Shown: piece by piece, positions 44,856-53,688 of the stretch | Numbering within the stretch: position 1 is the first letter of the stretch | How the letters are laid out: every line of letters begins with the position of its first letter | DNA from: SBAX01 sp964646605 | GTDB taxonomy: Bacteria; Planctomycetota; Phycisphaerae; UBA1845 | Assembly: GCA_964646605.1 (NCBI GenBank) | Contig: CAZYEX010000119.1 | Coordinates: forward strand, 1-64,000 | Direction: 5' to 3' | Length of the DNA: 64,000 bases | Position numbers and translations under genes: made by a program | The notes under the pieces: model-generated | Told to the model about the DNA's origin: nothing | Seen by the model: only the letters and a program-made list of their open reading frames with translations | Databases searched by the model: none

Positions 44856-46403
44856 ATGGACTCCGTGCTGCGCATCGCATTTTACGTCGTGGTCGGTGCC
44901 GGGCTGGCGGCGGCCAACGTCTGGTATATCCAGTCGCTGGTGGAGAACATCCGCGGGGGCAAAGTGGCCATAGCTCCCTTTGCCGTGTTCGGTACGACGG
45001 AAAACGCCGACCAACTCGGATCGATCCTGGCGCGAATGCTGGAGACCCGTCTCCGCGATTTACAGACCGATCTCGAACGATTGAACCCGGTGGCCAGGTC
45101 GTCGGGCGAGCCCTCCGCGGCGCAAGGCGCGTCGGCGCCGACCGCCCTCACCCTTCCTATTCTGCCGACGGATTCCGTCGGGGTCTTGTTCAGCCTGCAG
45201 TCGACGGTGGACATCAATGTTTCCGTGGCCGGTGTCGAAGTAGGTCGGGTGATTCCATGGTTGCAACAACTGGCCACAAGAAAGCGGACCCTGACCTTCT
45301 CCGCTTACTACAAGGACGGCGAAGTCGTGGTCAGCGGGGACATCGACGCCCTCCTCGATTCCCGTGGCAACCGGGTTTGGCTGGCGACCACGGATGCCCC
45401 GGACGAGTTGATCGACAGCGTGGCAACCGAAGTCCCACGACGGCGACTCATCCGCATCGCGGGAGGCAGTCGCCTCACAAGTTTGTCAGCGCAGGATTTC
45501 CGATCCCTTCTGCGCATCATGGTCGAGTTTGCCAGACTCGACCGCCAGGCGAGTTTCGGGCGTTCTGTGCAAGCGGAACTTGCCGCGTTGCTGCCGGAGG
45601 TGGAGAAGCTCGTGTCCCGTGTGCCGCCGTGGTACGAATTGACTTGCCTCGCCGCGTACATCGCGGCCAACGCCGGAAACCGTGACGTTGCCGTCCGATA
45701 CGAGGAGGAACTGAAGCGGTTTGCGGAAAAGCCGTCGTTCCACAACACGGCCTTGGCTCTACTTCGGGCCACGATTTCCAAGCTTGAAGCGCCCGTCGCG
45801 GCGTCTGGAGATCCGCAAGCCGACTTCGTGAGGGCAGCCTCGGAATACGCCAGGCGGCTGGGACTCCCCGGCCCGGATCCACCCATCGCTTTCGTCAAGC
45901 GTGACGATTCCGGCGCTATCGCGGTGTGGAACGAGGAGCAGCAGGTCTACGAGGTGGACACCGCGTCGGTGGGTGTCCCCGGCCTTCCACGGTATATCGC
46001 CCTCCAAGGGCGCTTTCTCTCCAAAAACATCAAGCAGTACAACGCGTCCCGGGGTGTCGACCTCATGTCCTGGAACGAGTTTCGCCACTCCCTTGTCGAT
46101 TACATGATTACGACCGAGCCTGACGCCGCCGCCGCGCCCTTTTTCGGCTCGGCGCGGTACGGACTTTTCAACGCTCTGAGGCAGCTTCAGGATTTGATCG
46201 ATGACGCGAAACCGGTTCGCGCCCTGGCGTTGGCGCTGCTCGACCGGTTCGATAGTGATTGGCTCAGGAGAGACCTGCTACCGCACCTCCGGGCCGTGAA
46301 CAAACAGCTCGGGGTAATCCCGGAGGCGAAATTCATGGAGGCGTTTCCTGATCGTGTCCCCGGTCGTGTTCCCAAGCGTGCCGAATCTACTCAACGTTCT
46401 TAG
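44856..46403 (+). CDS. Single-pass membrane-anchored protein of unknown function
   Basis: A 515-residue protein whose first ~25 residues form one hydrophobic span (IAFYVVVGAGLAAANVWYI), most likely an uncleaved anchor. The next part (KVAIAPFAVFGTTENADQLGSILARMLETRL) recalls the nucleotide-binding-like N-terminal fold seen in TolB/FlgT-type proteins, but the resemblance is weak. A Ser/Ala-rich linker, a beta-rich stretch and a helical C-terminal half with a possible TPR-like segment around residue 280 follow. AGGAA lies 6 nt upstream of the ATG. It is transcribed divergently from the ABC permease operon with a shared 149-bp promoter region, so a link to that transporter is possible but unproven. 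Confidence 0.6.
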   Translation: MDSVLRIAFYVVVGAGLAAANVWYIQSLVENIRGGKVAIAPFAVFGTTENADQLGSILARMLETRLRDLQTDLERLNPVARSSGEPSAAQGASAPTALTLPILPTDSVGVLFSLQSTVDINVSVAGVEVGRVIPWLQQLATRKRTLTFSAYYKDGEVVVSGDIDALLDSRGNRVWLATTDAPDELIDSVATEVPRRRLIRIAGGSRLTSLSAQDFRSLLRIMVEFARLDRQASFGRSVQAELAALLPEVEKLVSRVPPWYELTCLAAYIAANAGNRDVAVRYEEELKRFAEKPSFHNTALALLRATISKLEAPVAASGDPQADFVRAASEYARRLGLPGPDPPIAFVKRDDSGAIAVWNEEQQVYEVDTASVGVPGLPRYIALQGRFLSKNIKQYNASRGVDLMSWNEFRHSLVDYMITTEPDAAAAPFFGSARYGLFNALRQLQDLIDDAKPVRALALALLDRFDSDWLRRDLLPHLRAVNKQLGVIPEAKFMEAFPDRVPGRVPKRAESTQRS

Positions 46404-46477
46404 CCGATCCGGTCCGGCTCACGAAAACAACACGCGGCTCCGAATACGCGGTCTATCCACGGCGGTTTTCCGCCCCG

Positions 46478-46915
46478 TTACACCTCGCCGACGACTTGGA
46501 CGACGATTTGACGCGTGCGTGGACGGGTGTCGAAGTCGATCAAGACGATCTGCTGCCAGGTGCCCAGTTGGAGTTTGCCCTTCACCAATGGAACCGTGAT
46601 GGACGGGCCCAGAAGCGATGCGCGGCAGTGGGCATGGCCGTTGTCGTCGTTCCACGTTGCTTCATGGCGATAGGGGGCGTTTTCGGGCGCAAGCTTCTCG
46701 AACATGGCCGCAAGGTCATGCTCGACCAGCCCGGGCTCGAATTCCGTGGTGGTGATCCCGGCCGTGGACCCGACTACGAAGACGGTCACGATTCCGTCGC
46801 GAATCCCTCCGCGCTCCAGTGCGGTCAGGACCGGATCGGTAAGATTGAAAACCTCGTCGCGCCCTCGCGTTTGGACCTCAAGCTCATGGGTCTCGACGCT
46901 CATCGCCGGAATCAT
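46478..46915 (-). CDS. YjbQ / UPF0047 family protein
   Basis: A 145-residue protein of the small YjbQ (UPF0047) family, full length. Seen: VFVVGSTAGITTTEFEPGLVEHDL with the conserved STAGI/E pattern; APYRHEATWNDDNGHAHCRASLLGPS with the conserved NGHAH(C/I)RAS motif; and a C-terminal GKLQLGTWQQIVLIDFD strand pair ending in R-rich DTRPRTR. The E. coli member has been reported to have thiamine-phosphate-synthase-like activity; the true role is debated. The start may be the ATG at 46915 or the one four codons in; neither has a strong ribosome site. Confidence 0.85.
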   Translation of the reverse strand: MIPAMSVETHELEVQTRGRDEVFNLTDPVLTALERGGIRDGIVTVFVVGSTAGITTTEFEPGLVEHDLAAMFEKLAPENAPYRHEATWNDDNGHAHCRASLLGPSITVPLVKGKLQLGTWQQIVLIDFDTRPRTRQIVVQVVGEV

Positions 46916-47093
46916 CGATCCGCTATGCAGGACGGGTCGCGCGCGCCGCCGTCGAGTACGAGGTCCAGCCTTTGCGCGCGCCGCCCCGCGCCTGCGGAAG
47001 CAATCCCGGCGCAGACCGCCAGCGCCGTGCCGTCACACGCACGTTTTCGGAACGAACCCGCGACTCTTCGTGGGTCTTGTTCTTCAGATCCGC
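46916..47093. other. Intergenic spacer, nothing clear
   Basis: 178 bp between the YjbQ-family gene and the end of the zinc-ribbon gene, both on the minus strand. An open frame covers it but has no ribosome site or recognisable sequence. No hairpin or promoter was convincing. Confidence 0.4.
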
Positions 47094-47456
47094 CTACCGA
47101 CGTCGACGCTGGTAGCAATCTCGGCAGTAGACCGGTCGGCCTTCCGTCGGCTTGAACGGAACCTCCGTCGGGCGTCCGCACTCGGCACAGGTAGCCGTGT
47201 GAAGCTCGCGTGCACCACCGCCGCCCCCGGCGCCGCCGCCACGCCCCGAGGAGGCGTAACCAGATCGGCTGCCGCCGCCCCCACCGCCACCCCCGCCCCC
47301 CATTTCACCGCCGCCCTTGCGCTTGGAGCGACACGCCGCGCAGCGTTTGGGTTCATTGGTGAAGCCGCGCTCGGCATAGCGCTGCTGGTCGGTAGCAGAG
47401 TGGGTGAACGCCTCTCCGCAATCCATACAACTGATCGTCTTGTCTTCATACTCCAT
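47094..47456 (-). CDS. Zinc-ribbon protein with glycine-rich linker
   Basis: This 120-residue protein starts at the ATG at 47456 with GAGAGG 8 nt upstream; the frame is open to 47642 without support. Near the N-terminus is a CxxCG...CxxC zinc ribbon (ISCMDCGEAFTHSATDQQ, then PKRCAACR). A ~35-residue linker of mostly Gly and Ser follows, including a run of ten Gly. A second CxxC pair closes the chain (CAECGRPTEVPFKPTEGRP, then YCRDCYQRRRR). Small proteins of this two-ribbon type are widespread in bacteria and of unknown function; nucleic-acid or ribosome binding is plausible. Confidence 0.75.
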   Translation of the reverse strand: MEYEDKTISCMDCGEAFTHSATDQQRYAERGFTNEPKRCAACRSKRKGGGEMGGGGGGGGGGSRSGYASSGRGGGAGGGGGARELHTATCAECGRPTEVPFKPTEGRPVYCRDCYQRRRR

Positions 47457-47783
47457 GTGTGCGGCCTCTCGGCTGGGCGACGCCGGCGAAGCTTCAACGG
47501 GGATCCCCTCGGCCGAGCGGCCTATTGTTTGGGTGGATACTCCTGACGAAGATCGGCGGTCAAACCCTTGTCCAATGACCTTATCAGACCAGATGCGCCC
47601 ACGCCTGTCAAGTGAATTCGTAGACGAAAGCACGTCGGACACAAAAAAACCGATCCCGCGCCCGCGTTTGCCCAGAACTGATCCTACCCTAGATTAACGT
47701 TCGCTATGGCACCGGGGCAGCGCAGGCGGTTTCCGGGACGTGCGGATGATCCATAAGTCCATGTGCAATATATGGTAACGTAG
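47457..47783. other. Upstream region of the zinc-ribbon gene
   Basis: 327 bp between the zinc-ribbon start and the end of the DUF2304 gene. It contains one good promoter-like pair (47583-47611) and an AT-rich stretch with a run of seven A near 47643. No gene is supported. Confidence 0.4.
47583..47611 (-). promoter_or_regulatory. Predicted promoter for the zinc-ribbon gene
   Basis: On the minus strand a perfect TTGACA (47611-47606), a 17-bp spacer and TCTGAT (47588-47583) give the best sigma70-like match in this part of the window. The leader would be ~120 nt. Confidence 0.5.
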
Positions 47784-48152
47784 CTATCGAGGCTCGCTTC
47801 GTACGTCCTGGCCGGGGGCCCGGTGACCCATCGCGTCGTCGATGGCGATTCGGCGTGTGAGGAGCGTCAGATCGCGTCGCAAACGGCGGAGGCGGGCGTA
47901 GACCATGAAGAATCCAAGCATGGTGGTGATGACGGCACAGTAGAGCACGAGGTCGGCACCGCGTCCGATCCCCAGGCGCTGGGCCAGCCAGACGGTCATA
48001 CCGGGCCGCAGAAGCGCTACCCCGGCCAAGAGCCAAAGCAAGGCCCAACCGATCCCTTCCTTGCGTCCCGTCCAACCTCGGAGGGCGGCGACCACGCTGA
48101 ACAGAAACAGCCCGCCCACCACGACCACGGAGATCACTTGAAACAGTGTCAT
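47784..48152 (-). CDS. DUF2304 membrane protein
   Basis: A 122-residue protein with three hydrophobic segments (VISVVVVGGLFLFSVVAAL, GWALLWLLAGVALL and DLVLYCAVITTMLGFFMVYA), followed by a basic helix (RLRRLRRDLTLLTRRIAI). This is the layout of DUF2304 proteins, which commonly accompany dolichol-phosphate-mannose-synthase-like GT2 enzymes. Its ATG overlaps the stop of the GT2 gene (ATGA, 48149-48152), with GGAAGG 8 nt upstream, so the two are translationally coupled. It is probably a membrane partner of that transferase. Confidence 0.8.
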   Translation of the reverse strand: MTLFQVISVVVVGGLFLFSVVAALRGWTGRKEGIGWALLWLLAGVALLRPGMTVWLAQRLGIGRGADLVLYCAVITTMLGFFMVYARLRRLRRDLTLLTRRIAIDDAMGHRAPGQDVRSEPR

Positions 48153-48877
48153 GGCGCTATCCTTCCGAAAAGGTAATGCACGGCAATTCTCAACGCCCCG
48201 CGAAGCGGTTGCCCCTTTCGCAAGGAATACTCGGTGTAGCGGACATCGACCGGAACTTCGCGGTAGGGCAACCCCGAGTTGCGGATCTGATCGATGATCT
48301 CGCTGGCGTGGGCCATGCGGTCGAGGTGAATGTCGATCCGCTGGGCCGCGCGGCGAGAAAAGGCACGCAGACCGTTGTGGGCGTCAGTGAGCTCCACCCG
48401 GCTGACCAGATTCGTGAGCAGCACTCCCAACCGAAGGACGAACCGCCGGGGCCTGGGCATGGACACAGGGGGCCCCAGGAATCGAGAACCAAGCACGATA
48501 TCGTACTCGCCGGCGACGATCGGTGTCAACAGCCTGGCAATGTCCGCGACCCCATGTTGTCCGTCGGCGTCGAAAGTGACCACATAGCGGGCGCCGTGGA
48601 GCAAAGCGAAGTCGATTCCGGTCTGCAGCGCGGCTCCCTGCCCGCAGTTAATGATGTGGCGGAGTACGGTCGCGCCTGCCTGCTTCGCGGCCTGGGAGGT
48701 TCCGTCGCTCGAGCCGTCGTCCACGACCACAACATTCGGGTAGAGAGGGCACAGTGCCCGCAGCGTTTCCCCGATGGCCTGGGCTTCGTTGTAGGCCGGG
48801 ACGACGACGTAAACGGCTTGGCGCACCTCCAAGGAGAGCTCGGCGAAGGGGGGCACTTCTGGCGGTCGCGTTTCCAT
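48149..48877 (-). CDS. Glycosyltransferase family 2, dolichyl-phosphate mannose synthase-like
   Basis: A 242-residue GT-A fold enzyme. The N-terminal VYVVVPAYNEAQAIGETL and VVVVDDGSSDGT motifs bind the nucleotide sugar; VTFDADGQHG contains the metal-binding DxD. LTDAHNGLRAFSRRAA is the acceptor-site motif of this subfamily. It lacks the C-terminal membrane spans of longer homologues, which the coupled DUF2304 partner may supply. It is expected to make a polyprenyl-phosphate-linked sugar for later transfer reactions at the membrane. Sugar identity is unknown. Confidence 0.82.
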   Translation of the reverse strand: METRPPEVPPFAELSLEVRQAVYVVVPAYNEAQAIGETLRALCPLYPNVVVVDDGSSDGTSQAAKQAGATVLRHIINCGQGAALQTGIDFALLHGARYVVTFDADGQHGVADIARLLTPIVAGEYDIVLGSRFLGPPVSMPRPRRFVLRLGVLLTNLVSRVELTDAHNGLRAFSRRAAQRIDIHLDRMAHASEIIDQIRNSGLPYREVPVDVRYTEYSLRKGQPLRGALRIAVHYLFGRIAP

Positions 48878-49006
48878 GTGGTGTCTTTGCGTGGCGGATT
48901 GTCTCGCAGGTTTCGGTCAAGTCCAACCGAATTCAGGGTTGGCCTGGCGACTTCGAAGTTCAGGATAACAATTAAAGCCAGAGCGAAGCCAACGCCAATT
49001 TCTTAC

Positions 49007-49035
49007 ACCACATTCGGGCACCGTTCGGTTATACT
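49007..49035 (+). promoter_or_regulatory. Weak predicted promoter for 49153-53244
   Basis: TATACT (49030-49035) is a good -10, but the spaced ACCACA (49007-49012) is a poor -35. The leader would be ~110 nt. Confidence 0.3.
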
Positions 49036-49152
49036 GGCGATCCGGAGGGCAATCTCCCCATACGCGCCTTCTTTTGTTCGGGTCGTGCGCCGTAGCGCAA
49101 GGGAACGGATTCAGGAGAGCTTCGTCCTGCTTCCTTTGGAAAGGAAAGTGTC

Positions 49153-52100
49153 ATGTCGCGCGGGAATCGGATCGCGGGGTTTGTGGTGGCTTTGGTGCTC
49201 GCCTGGGGCGTGATGCCATTGGCGCAGGGCGACGACGGTTCGCGCCCCAGCGCCCCGGCGGGAACTTGTGCCATGACCGCGAGCGGGCAGACGGCAGCCC
49301 GCACATCCGGTCCCGACTTGATCGTGGGCAATGTTTGGCAATGCGCAGAGCTTGGCCGCGAGGGAGCGCTGGGAAGCGGAACGATCGGCATGTCCTGCAA
49401 CACGACAGCATGCACGATCGGCGACCAGGGAACGAACTGGTGGGGGCTGCCGAATATCGATCACCCCATGATCTCGGTGAACCTTTTTCGATTGCGCCGC
49501 GTCGACGGATCGGATCGCTTGATGCAGCTTGGGCAGTCCTGGATGAAGCACGGGTTCGGCACCGCGCTAGCGAACGAATGCGGATTGGGGTGTACCGGGG
49601 GACACTTTAATCTCAATGGTCCCGGTTGTTCGGACACCTACGCTGCCGGGCAGTTCGTGGCCTGTGATCTGGGGCCGCGCTCGATGATGAACCCATATAC
49701 GGGCGTGATGCCCTTCAGCGCGGACATGGGGTCGTCGGGCGGATGTTTCGCGAACTTCCTGGCCAATGATCACCGCGATCACGTCCACGACAACATTTCG
49801 CATCGCTTGCAAATCAAGGACGTGGATTTGGATCCGAGTCTGAACGTCGGGGCGAAGTATTTTTCCGAAGGGCAATACCTGGTTCCGCATGAGTCCGTGG
49901 CTCCCGGGACGCAGAACAATAACGCCTCCTACCGCCGGGTTCTGGTCAGCGGCCAGGGGGCATGCGGGAACGAGAATGCGTTTCTCGATTTCGGGTTCAC
50001 CCATGCGCAGGAGCCGGCCATCAACGCTTGGCCGGGAAGTGGGCAAAGCCTCATCGAACCGGAACCGCTGGTCGATGGGCGGGGGGTCCTCGCCTACAAG
50101 GTGACGCATCTCGGCAACGTCTGGCGCTACGAGTACGTCCTTTACAACATGAACATGGACCGGGCGATGCGTTCCTTGAGCATTCCCACGCCGGCCGGAG
50201 TCGTGGTCACAGGGACCGGGTTCCATCACCCGCTTAACCATGCGCCGGAGCCGCACACGGTCAACTACGCCAATACGCCCTGGGCGGTCTCCACAAGCGG
50301 CGGGGCGGTGACTTGGTCGACGGCTTCCTTTGGCACCGATCCGTTCGCCAACGCGGTGCGGTTCGGAACGGCCTACAACTTCTATTTTGACGCCAATACG
50401 CCTCCAACGCCGGTGGATGCCACGGTCGGGCTCTTCAAGACCGGCGGAAGTGTTCCCGCCTCCGCATTGGGTCCGTCGGCGGGTCCGGTGGACTGTAACA
50501 ACAACGGGATCGAGGACCGTTGCGACGTGAGCTGCGGATTGCCGGGTTGTTTGGTTCCCAATTGCGCGCTGAAGGCGGATTGCAACGGAAACTTCGTGCC
50601 CGACGACTGCGAGCCGGACTGCAACAACAACGGAATAGCGGACCGCTGCGACATCGCCAACCTGACCAGTTTGGATTGTGACGCCAACGCCGTGCCCGAC
50701 GAGTGTGAGCCTCTGGTCGATTGCAACAACAACCTTGTCCGCGATGCCTGCGAGGCCTATGCGGATCCCTTGCTGGACGCGAACGACAACGGGATTCTGG
50801 ATAGCTGTGAACCGCCGCTAGTGGGCATCAACCGCTACGTGGACGACGACGCGCCGGGCGATCCGGTTCCGGGCTGGCCGCTGGGAAGCGACCCGTTGGA
50901 AAACGGCACGCCCTCGCATCCCTTCGATGCGATCCAAGAGGCCATCTGGGCTGCCGCCGATGGCGACACGGTGGTGGTCCGCGACGGGACGTATCTGGGG
51001 CCGGGCAACCGCGAGCTGTTCTACGGCGGCAAGAGGATCGCGGTGCGGAGCGAGAACGGTCCCGATTCGTGCATCATTGACCTGCAGGGGTTTTTCCTGG
51101 GCGCGTTTTTCCAGAACGAGGGATTGTTTTCGAGGCTGGAGGGGTTCCATTTTTCGAACTTGCACTCCAACCAACAGTCCGCCAATCCCGGGATCTTCGC
51201 TTCCTCGGGCAGTCCAACGGTGGTCAACTGCCGATTCACGACCAACGGAAACCGCTCCGTGGGAGCGATCCTCACTAGCTCCAGCCGAACGGTGTTCAGC
51301 CGTTGCGAGTTTGTAGGAATGCAACGCGCGGTTCGGTGCTTTACCAGTCGACCGGTCTTGTCCAACTGCATCTTCCGAGGCGGAACGGTCGGCGTGCTTT
51401 CGGAGAACGGCAACGGAACCGCGGATTGCGTAAACTCCTCCAGCCCGCGGATCATCAATTCGACGATTACTGGTTTCACCATCGGTGTGCAGGCGGCGAC
51501 GGGCTCGGTCGTGCTGGTCAGCGACAGCGTTGTTTGGGGTAACGGAACGGAGCTGACGGCAAGCCTCGCGGATCTTTTCGCGTCCCACAGCGATGTGGAG
51601 GGCGGGTACCCGGGATTGGGGAACATCAACGCCGCCCCGATGTTTGTGGATGCGGTCAACGGCGATTTGCGGATTTCCGCGGGGTCGCCCTGCATCGACG
51701 CGGGGGACAACATCAGCAATCCCCTCGAGGCGACGGACTTCAAGGGCGGTCCGCGTCAGTTCGACGACCCCGCGACCTCGGACACCGGTCTGGGGACGCC
51801 CCCCATCGTGGACATGGGAGCCCATGAGTGGGCGGATTGTAACGGAAACGGCATCGATGACTCCGTGGATATTGCCCTGGGAACGAGCCGGGACTGCAAC
51901 GGAAACTTTGTACCTGACGAATGCGAAGCGTTCGTGGACTGCAACGTCACCACCATCCGCGACATCTGCGACATTGCGGACGGAACCAGCCAGGATTGCA
52001 ACCATAACTTCGTCCCCGACGAGTGCGACGTCTCCTCGCTTGCCAGCGACGATTGCAACGGAAACATCGTCCCCGACGAGTGCGAGAGCGATTGTCAGCC

Positions 52101-53244
52101 CAACGGGATCGCGGATGCATGCGATATCTCGAGTCTGACCAGCGCCGACTGCACGAGCAACGGAGTTCCGGACGAATGCGAATCGGATTGCAACGGCAAT
52201 TTGATCTCGGATAGCTGCGATCTCGCCGCTTGCGCCGGCGCCCCGGCCTGCGCCGACTGCAACAACAACGGACGGCTTGACGGCTGCGACATCGCCGGCG
52301 GGTCGTCGTTGGATATGAACGGCAACGGAACGCCCGACGAATGCGAACCGCTGCCCACCTTGGATTGGGACCCCGACGATGGGAAGTCCCGCTCGCTCAG
52401 CTTCACGGTCATTCCCGCGGTGACGGCGACGCCGGGACAATGCGCCATCAAGATCACCATGCTCGAACTTCAGAACCCTCAGCCGCCCAACGCAGCGCAG
52501 TTCCCGGCGCCCGACTTTGGCACGTTCGAGGCGGGCACCTGCACGGCGGTGGGAGAGGCTAACGGCTGTGCGCGATGGATCGGTCCCGTTTCGACCTATC
52601 TCGAATCGCAGGACGGCCCGGGTCTGGGCAACTTCCACGCCGCGCGCCTGCAATGCACGCCCCATTACTACGATTGGACCCTGGACGGAGAAATTCACGT
52701 GGTCGGCGGCGAAGTCGCCCCCAGCTCGACGTACGCAGCGCAAGTGTACGGTCCGGGTTGCAAATTCATCGAGGCGGGCTGTGCTCAGATCGGCCCGTCG
52801 GTGCTCATGACCACACGCCGCGCGGGCGACATTGTCGCGGCCTTCAACCCGCCGTCGACGACCACGCAGCCCGACGGGATCGACGTGGCCCAGATCGTGT
52901 CGAAATTCAAGAGCCTGCCCGGCTCGCCCAGCAAGGCCGACGCCCAGGTGCAACCCAACGTTCCGGAGTTGAACGCGGACGTCAGCGCCATCGACATCAC
53001 GATCTTGGTGGACAACTTCAAGGGCCTGGCCTATCCCTTCAGCGGGCCGTGCGTTTGCCCCTCGACGGTGACCTGCGGTTCGACGCCCTGTTCCAGCCCC
53101 ACCCCCTGCGGCGACGGGACGTGCGTGAAAACCTGCGACGGCGGCTTCAACGTGGGATTGCCGTGCATCAACAACACCCACTGTCCGAGCAGCACCTGCG
53201 GGACGGGGTTCTGTCGCGACCGTTGCGGACGATGCAGCCCGTGA
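49153..53244 (+). CDS. Exported protein with Cys-rich repeats, beta-helix and shared C-terminal module
   Basis: This 1,363-residue protein has GGAAAGGAAA upstream of its ATG and a signal peptide (RIAGFVVALVLAWGVMPLAQG). Residues ~50-430 form a domain I do not recognise. An array of DCNNNGIxDRCD-type units, as in thrombospondin-3-like calcium-binding repeats, covers ~440-550. A right-handed beta-helix region follows (IQEAIWAAADGDTVVVRDG, then stacked short strands with N and S at turns, ~590-890). Then comes a second DCNGN array (~895-1070). The last ~289 residues are the shared module (AIKITMLELQNPQPPN, LQCTPHYYDW, PSSTYAAQ, IDVAQIVSKFKS and AIDITILVDNFKG), with the tail ending CRDRCGRCSP. 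It resembles beta-helix surface proteins, but no lyase catalytic residues are evident. Confidence 0.78.
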   Translation: MSRGNRIAGFVVALVLAWGVMPLAQGDDGSRPSAPAGTCAMTASGQTAARTSGPDLIVGNVWQCAELGREGALGSGTIGMSCNTTACTIGDQGTNWWGLPNIDHPMISVNLFRLRRVDGSDRLMQLGQSWMKHGFGTALANECGLGCTGGHFNLNGPGCSDTYAAGQFVACDLGPRSMMNPYTGVMPFSADMGSSGGCFANFLANDHRDHVHDNISHRLQIKDVDLDPSLNVGAKYFSEGQYLVPHESVAPGTQNNNASYRRVLVSGQGACGNENAFLDFGFTHAQEPAINAWPGSGQSLIEPEPLVDGRGVLAYKVTHLGNVWRYEYVLYNMNMDRAMRSLSIPTPAGVVVTGTGFHHPLNHAPEPHTVNYANTPWAVSTSGGAVTWSTASFGTDPFANAVRFGTAYNFYFDANTPPTPVDATVGLFKTGGSVPASALGPSAGPVDCNNNGIEDRCDVSCGLPGCLVPNCALKADCNGNFVPDDCEPDCNNNGIADRCDIANLTSLDCDANAVPDECEPLVDCNNNLVRDACEAYADPLLDANDNGILDSCEPPLVGINRYVDDDAPGDPVPGWPLGSDPLENGTPSHPFDAIQEAIWAAADGDTVVVRDGTYLGPGNRELFYGGKRIAVRSENGPDSCIIDLQGFFLGAFFQNEGLFSRLEGFHFSNLHSNQQSANPGIFASSGSPTVVNCRFTTNGNRSVGAILTSSSRTVFSRCEFVGMQRAVRCFTSRPVLSNCIFRGGTVGVLSENGNGTADCVNSSSPRIINSTITGFTIGVQAATGSVVLVSDSVVWGNGTELTASLADLFASHSDVEGGYPGLGNINAAPMFVDAVNGDLRISAGSPCIDAGDNISNPLEATDFKGGPRQFDDPATSDTGLGTPPIVDMGAHEWADCNGNGIDDSVDIALGTSRDCNGNFVPDECEAFVDCNVTTIRDICDIADGTSQDCNHNFVPDECDVSSLASDDCNGNIVPDECESDCQPNGIADACDISSLTSADCTSNGVPDECESDCNGNLISDSCDLAACAGAPACADCNNNGRLDGCDIAGGSSLDMNGNGTPDECEPLPTLDWDPDDGKSRSLSFTVIPAVTATPGQCAIKITMLELQNPQPPNAAQFPAPDFGTFEAGTCTAVGEANGCARWIGPVSTYLESQDGPGLGNFHAARLQCTPHYYDWTLDGEIHVVGGEVAPSSTYAAQVYGPGCKFIEAGCAQIGPSVLMTTRRAGDIVAAFNPPSTTTQPDGIDVAQIVSKFKSLPGSPSKADAQVQPNVPELNADVSAIDITILVDNFKGLAYPFSGPCVCPSTVTCGSTPCSSPTPCGDGTCVKTCDGGFNVGLPCINNTHCPSSTCGTGFCRDRCGRCSP

Positions 53245-53688
53245 TCTGAGCTTCGGTTGCGGGCGCGGAATTCGTACTGCCTCGGGCGGGACCCGCTCGC
53301 TTGCGCTCGGGGCCCGGATAGACCGACAACGACTGTGGTCGCTGTGGCCGAAAACCCGCTGTACGGACGCGGCGGCTCGGGAAGGCTCGGTTTTCGGACG
53401 CTGCGCAGTTGAAACGGGCATTCCCCATCTGGTACACTGCGCAGGTTTGCGTCGGCGAGATGGCGGCCTCGATTCCGCGTGCGTGTCTTTCAGGGCACGG
53501 ATCACGCACATTTGTTGATTTCCGTTCCGCCGTTGGCGCCGGTCGCGTGTTGGTGTGTTGGGGCCATAGGAGACCCGTGGGGCGAGCCGGGGGCCGTGGT
53601 CGTCTCGCCGAGCCATACGGCGGGCTCCCTGGAAGGTCTTCGCTTCACAGTTTCGTTGCGTCCAGCGTTGCCGCCCCGAAGGAGGAAG
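53245..53688. other. 444-bp upstream region of the FG-GAP gene
   Basis: No gene is supported: the frame is open from 53479, but a ribosome site and signal peptide appear only at 53689. A promoter-like pair lies at 53409-53438. The stretch near 53290-53325 (acccgctcgcttgcgctcgg) resembles a dispersed intergenic repeat. Confidence 0.4.
53409..53438 (+). promoter_or_regulatory. Predicted promoter for 53689-60642
   Basis: TTGAAA (53409-53414), an 18-bp spacer and TACACT (53433-53438) make a fair sigma70-like match. The leader would be ~245 nt, long for a bacterium. Confidence 0.4.

Noticed and set aside
46461..46474. Hairpin ggcgg/ccgcc in the convergent gap after 46403
   Set aside because: Only 5 bp of stem and no T-tract; too weak to call a terminator.
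46704..47546. A 280-codon plus-strand frame over YjbQ and the zinc-ribbon gene
   Set aside because: It crosses two recognisable minus-strand genes and matches nothing.
50818..53616. A 932-codon minus-strand frame
   Set aside because: Antisense to the Cys-rich/beta-helix gene; the repeats of the real gene explain its regular pattern.
53479..53688. An upstream extension of the FG-GAP protein
   Set aside because: No ribosome site and no signal peptide until the ATG at 53689.
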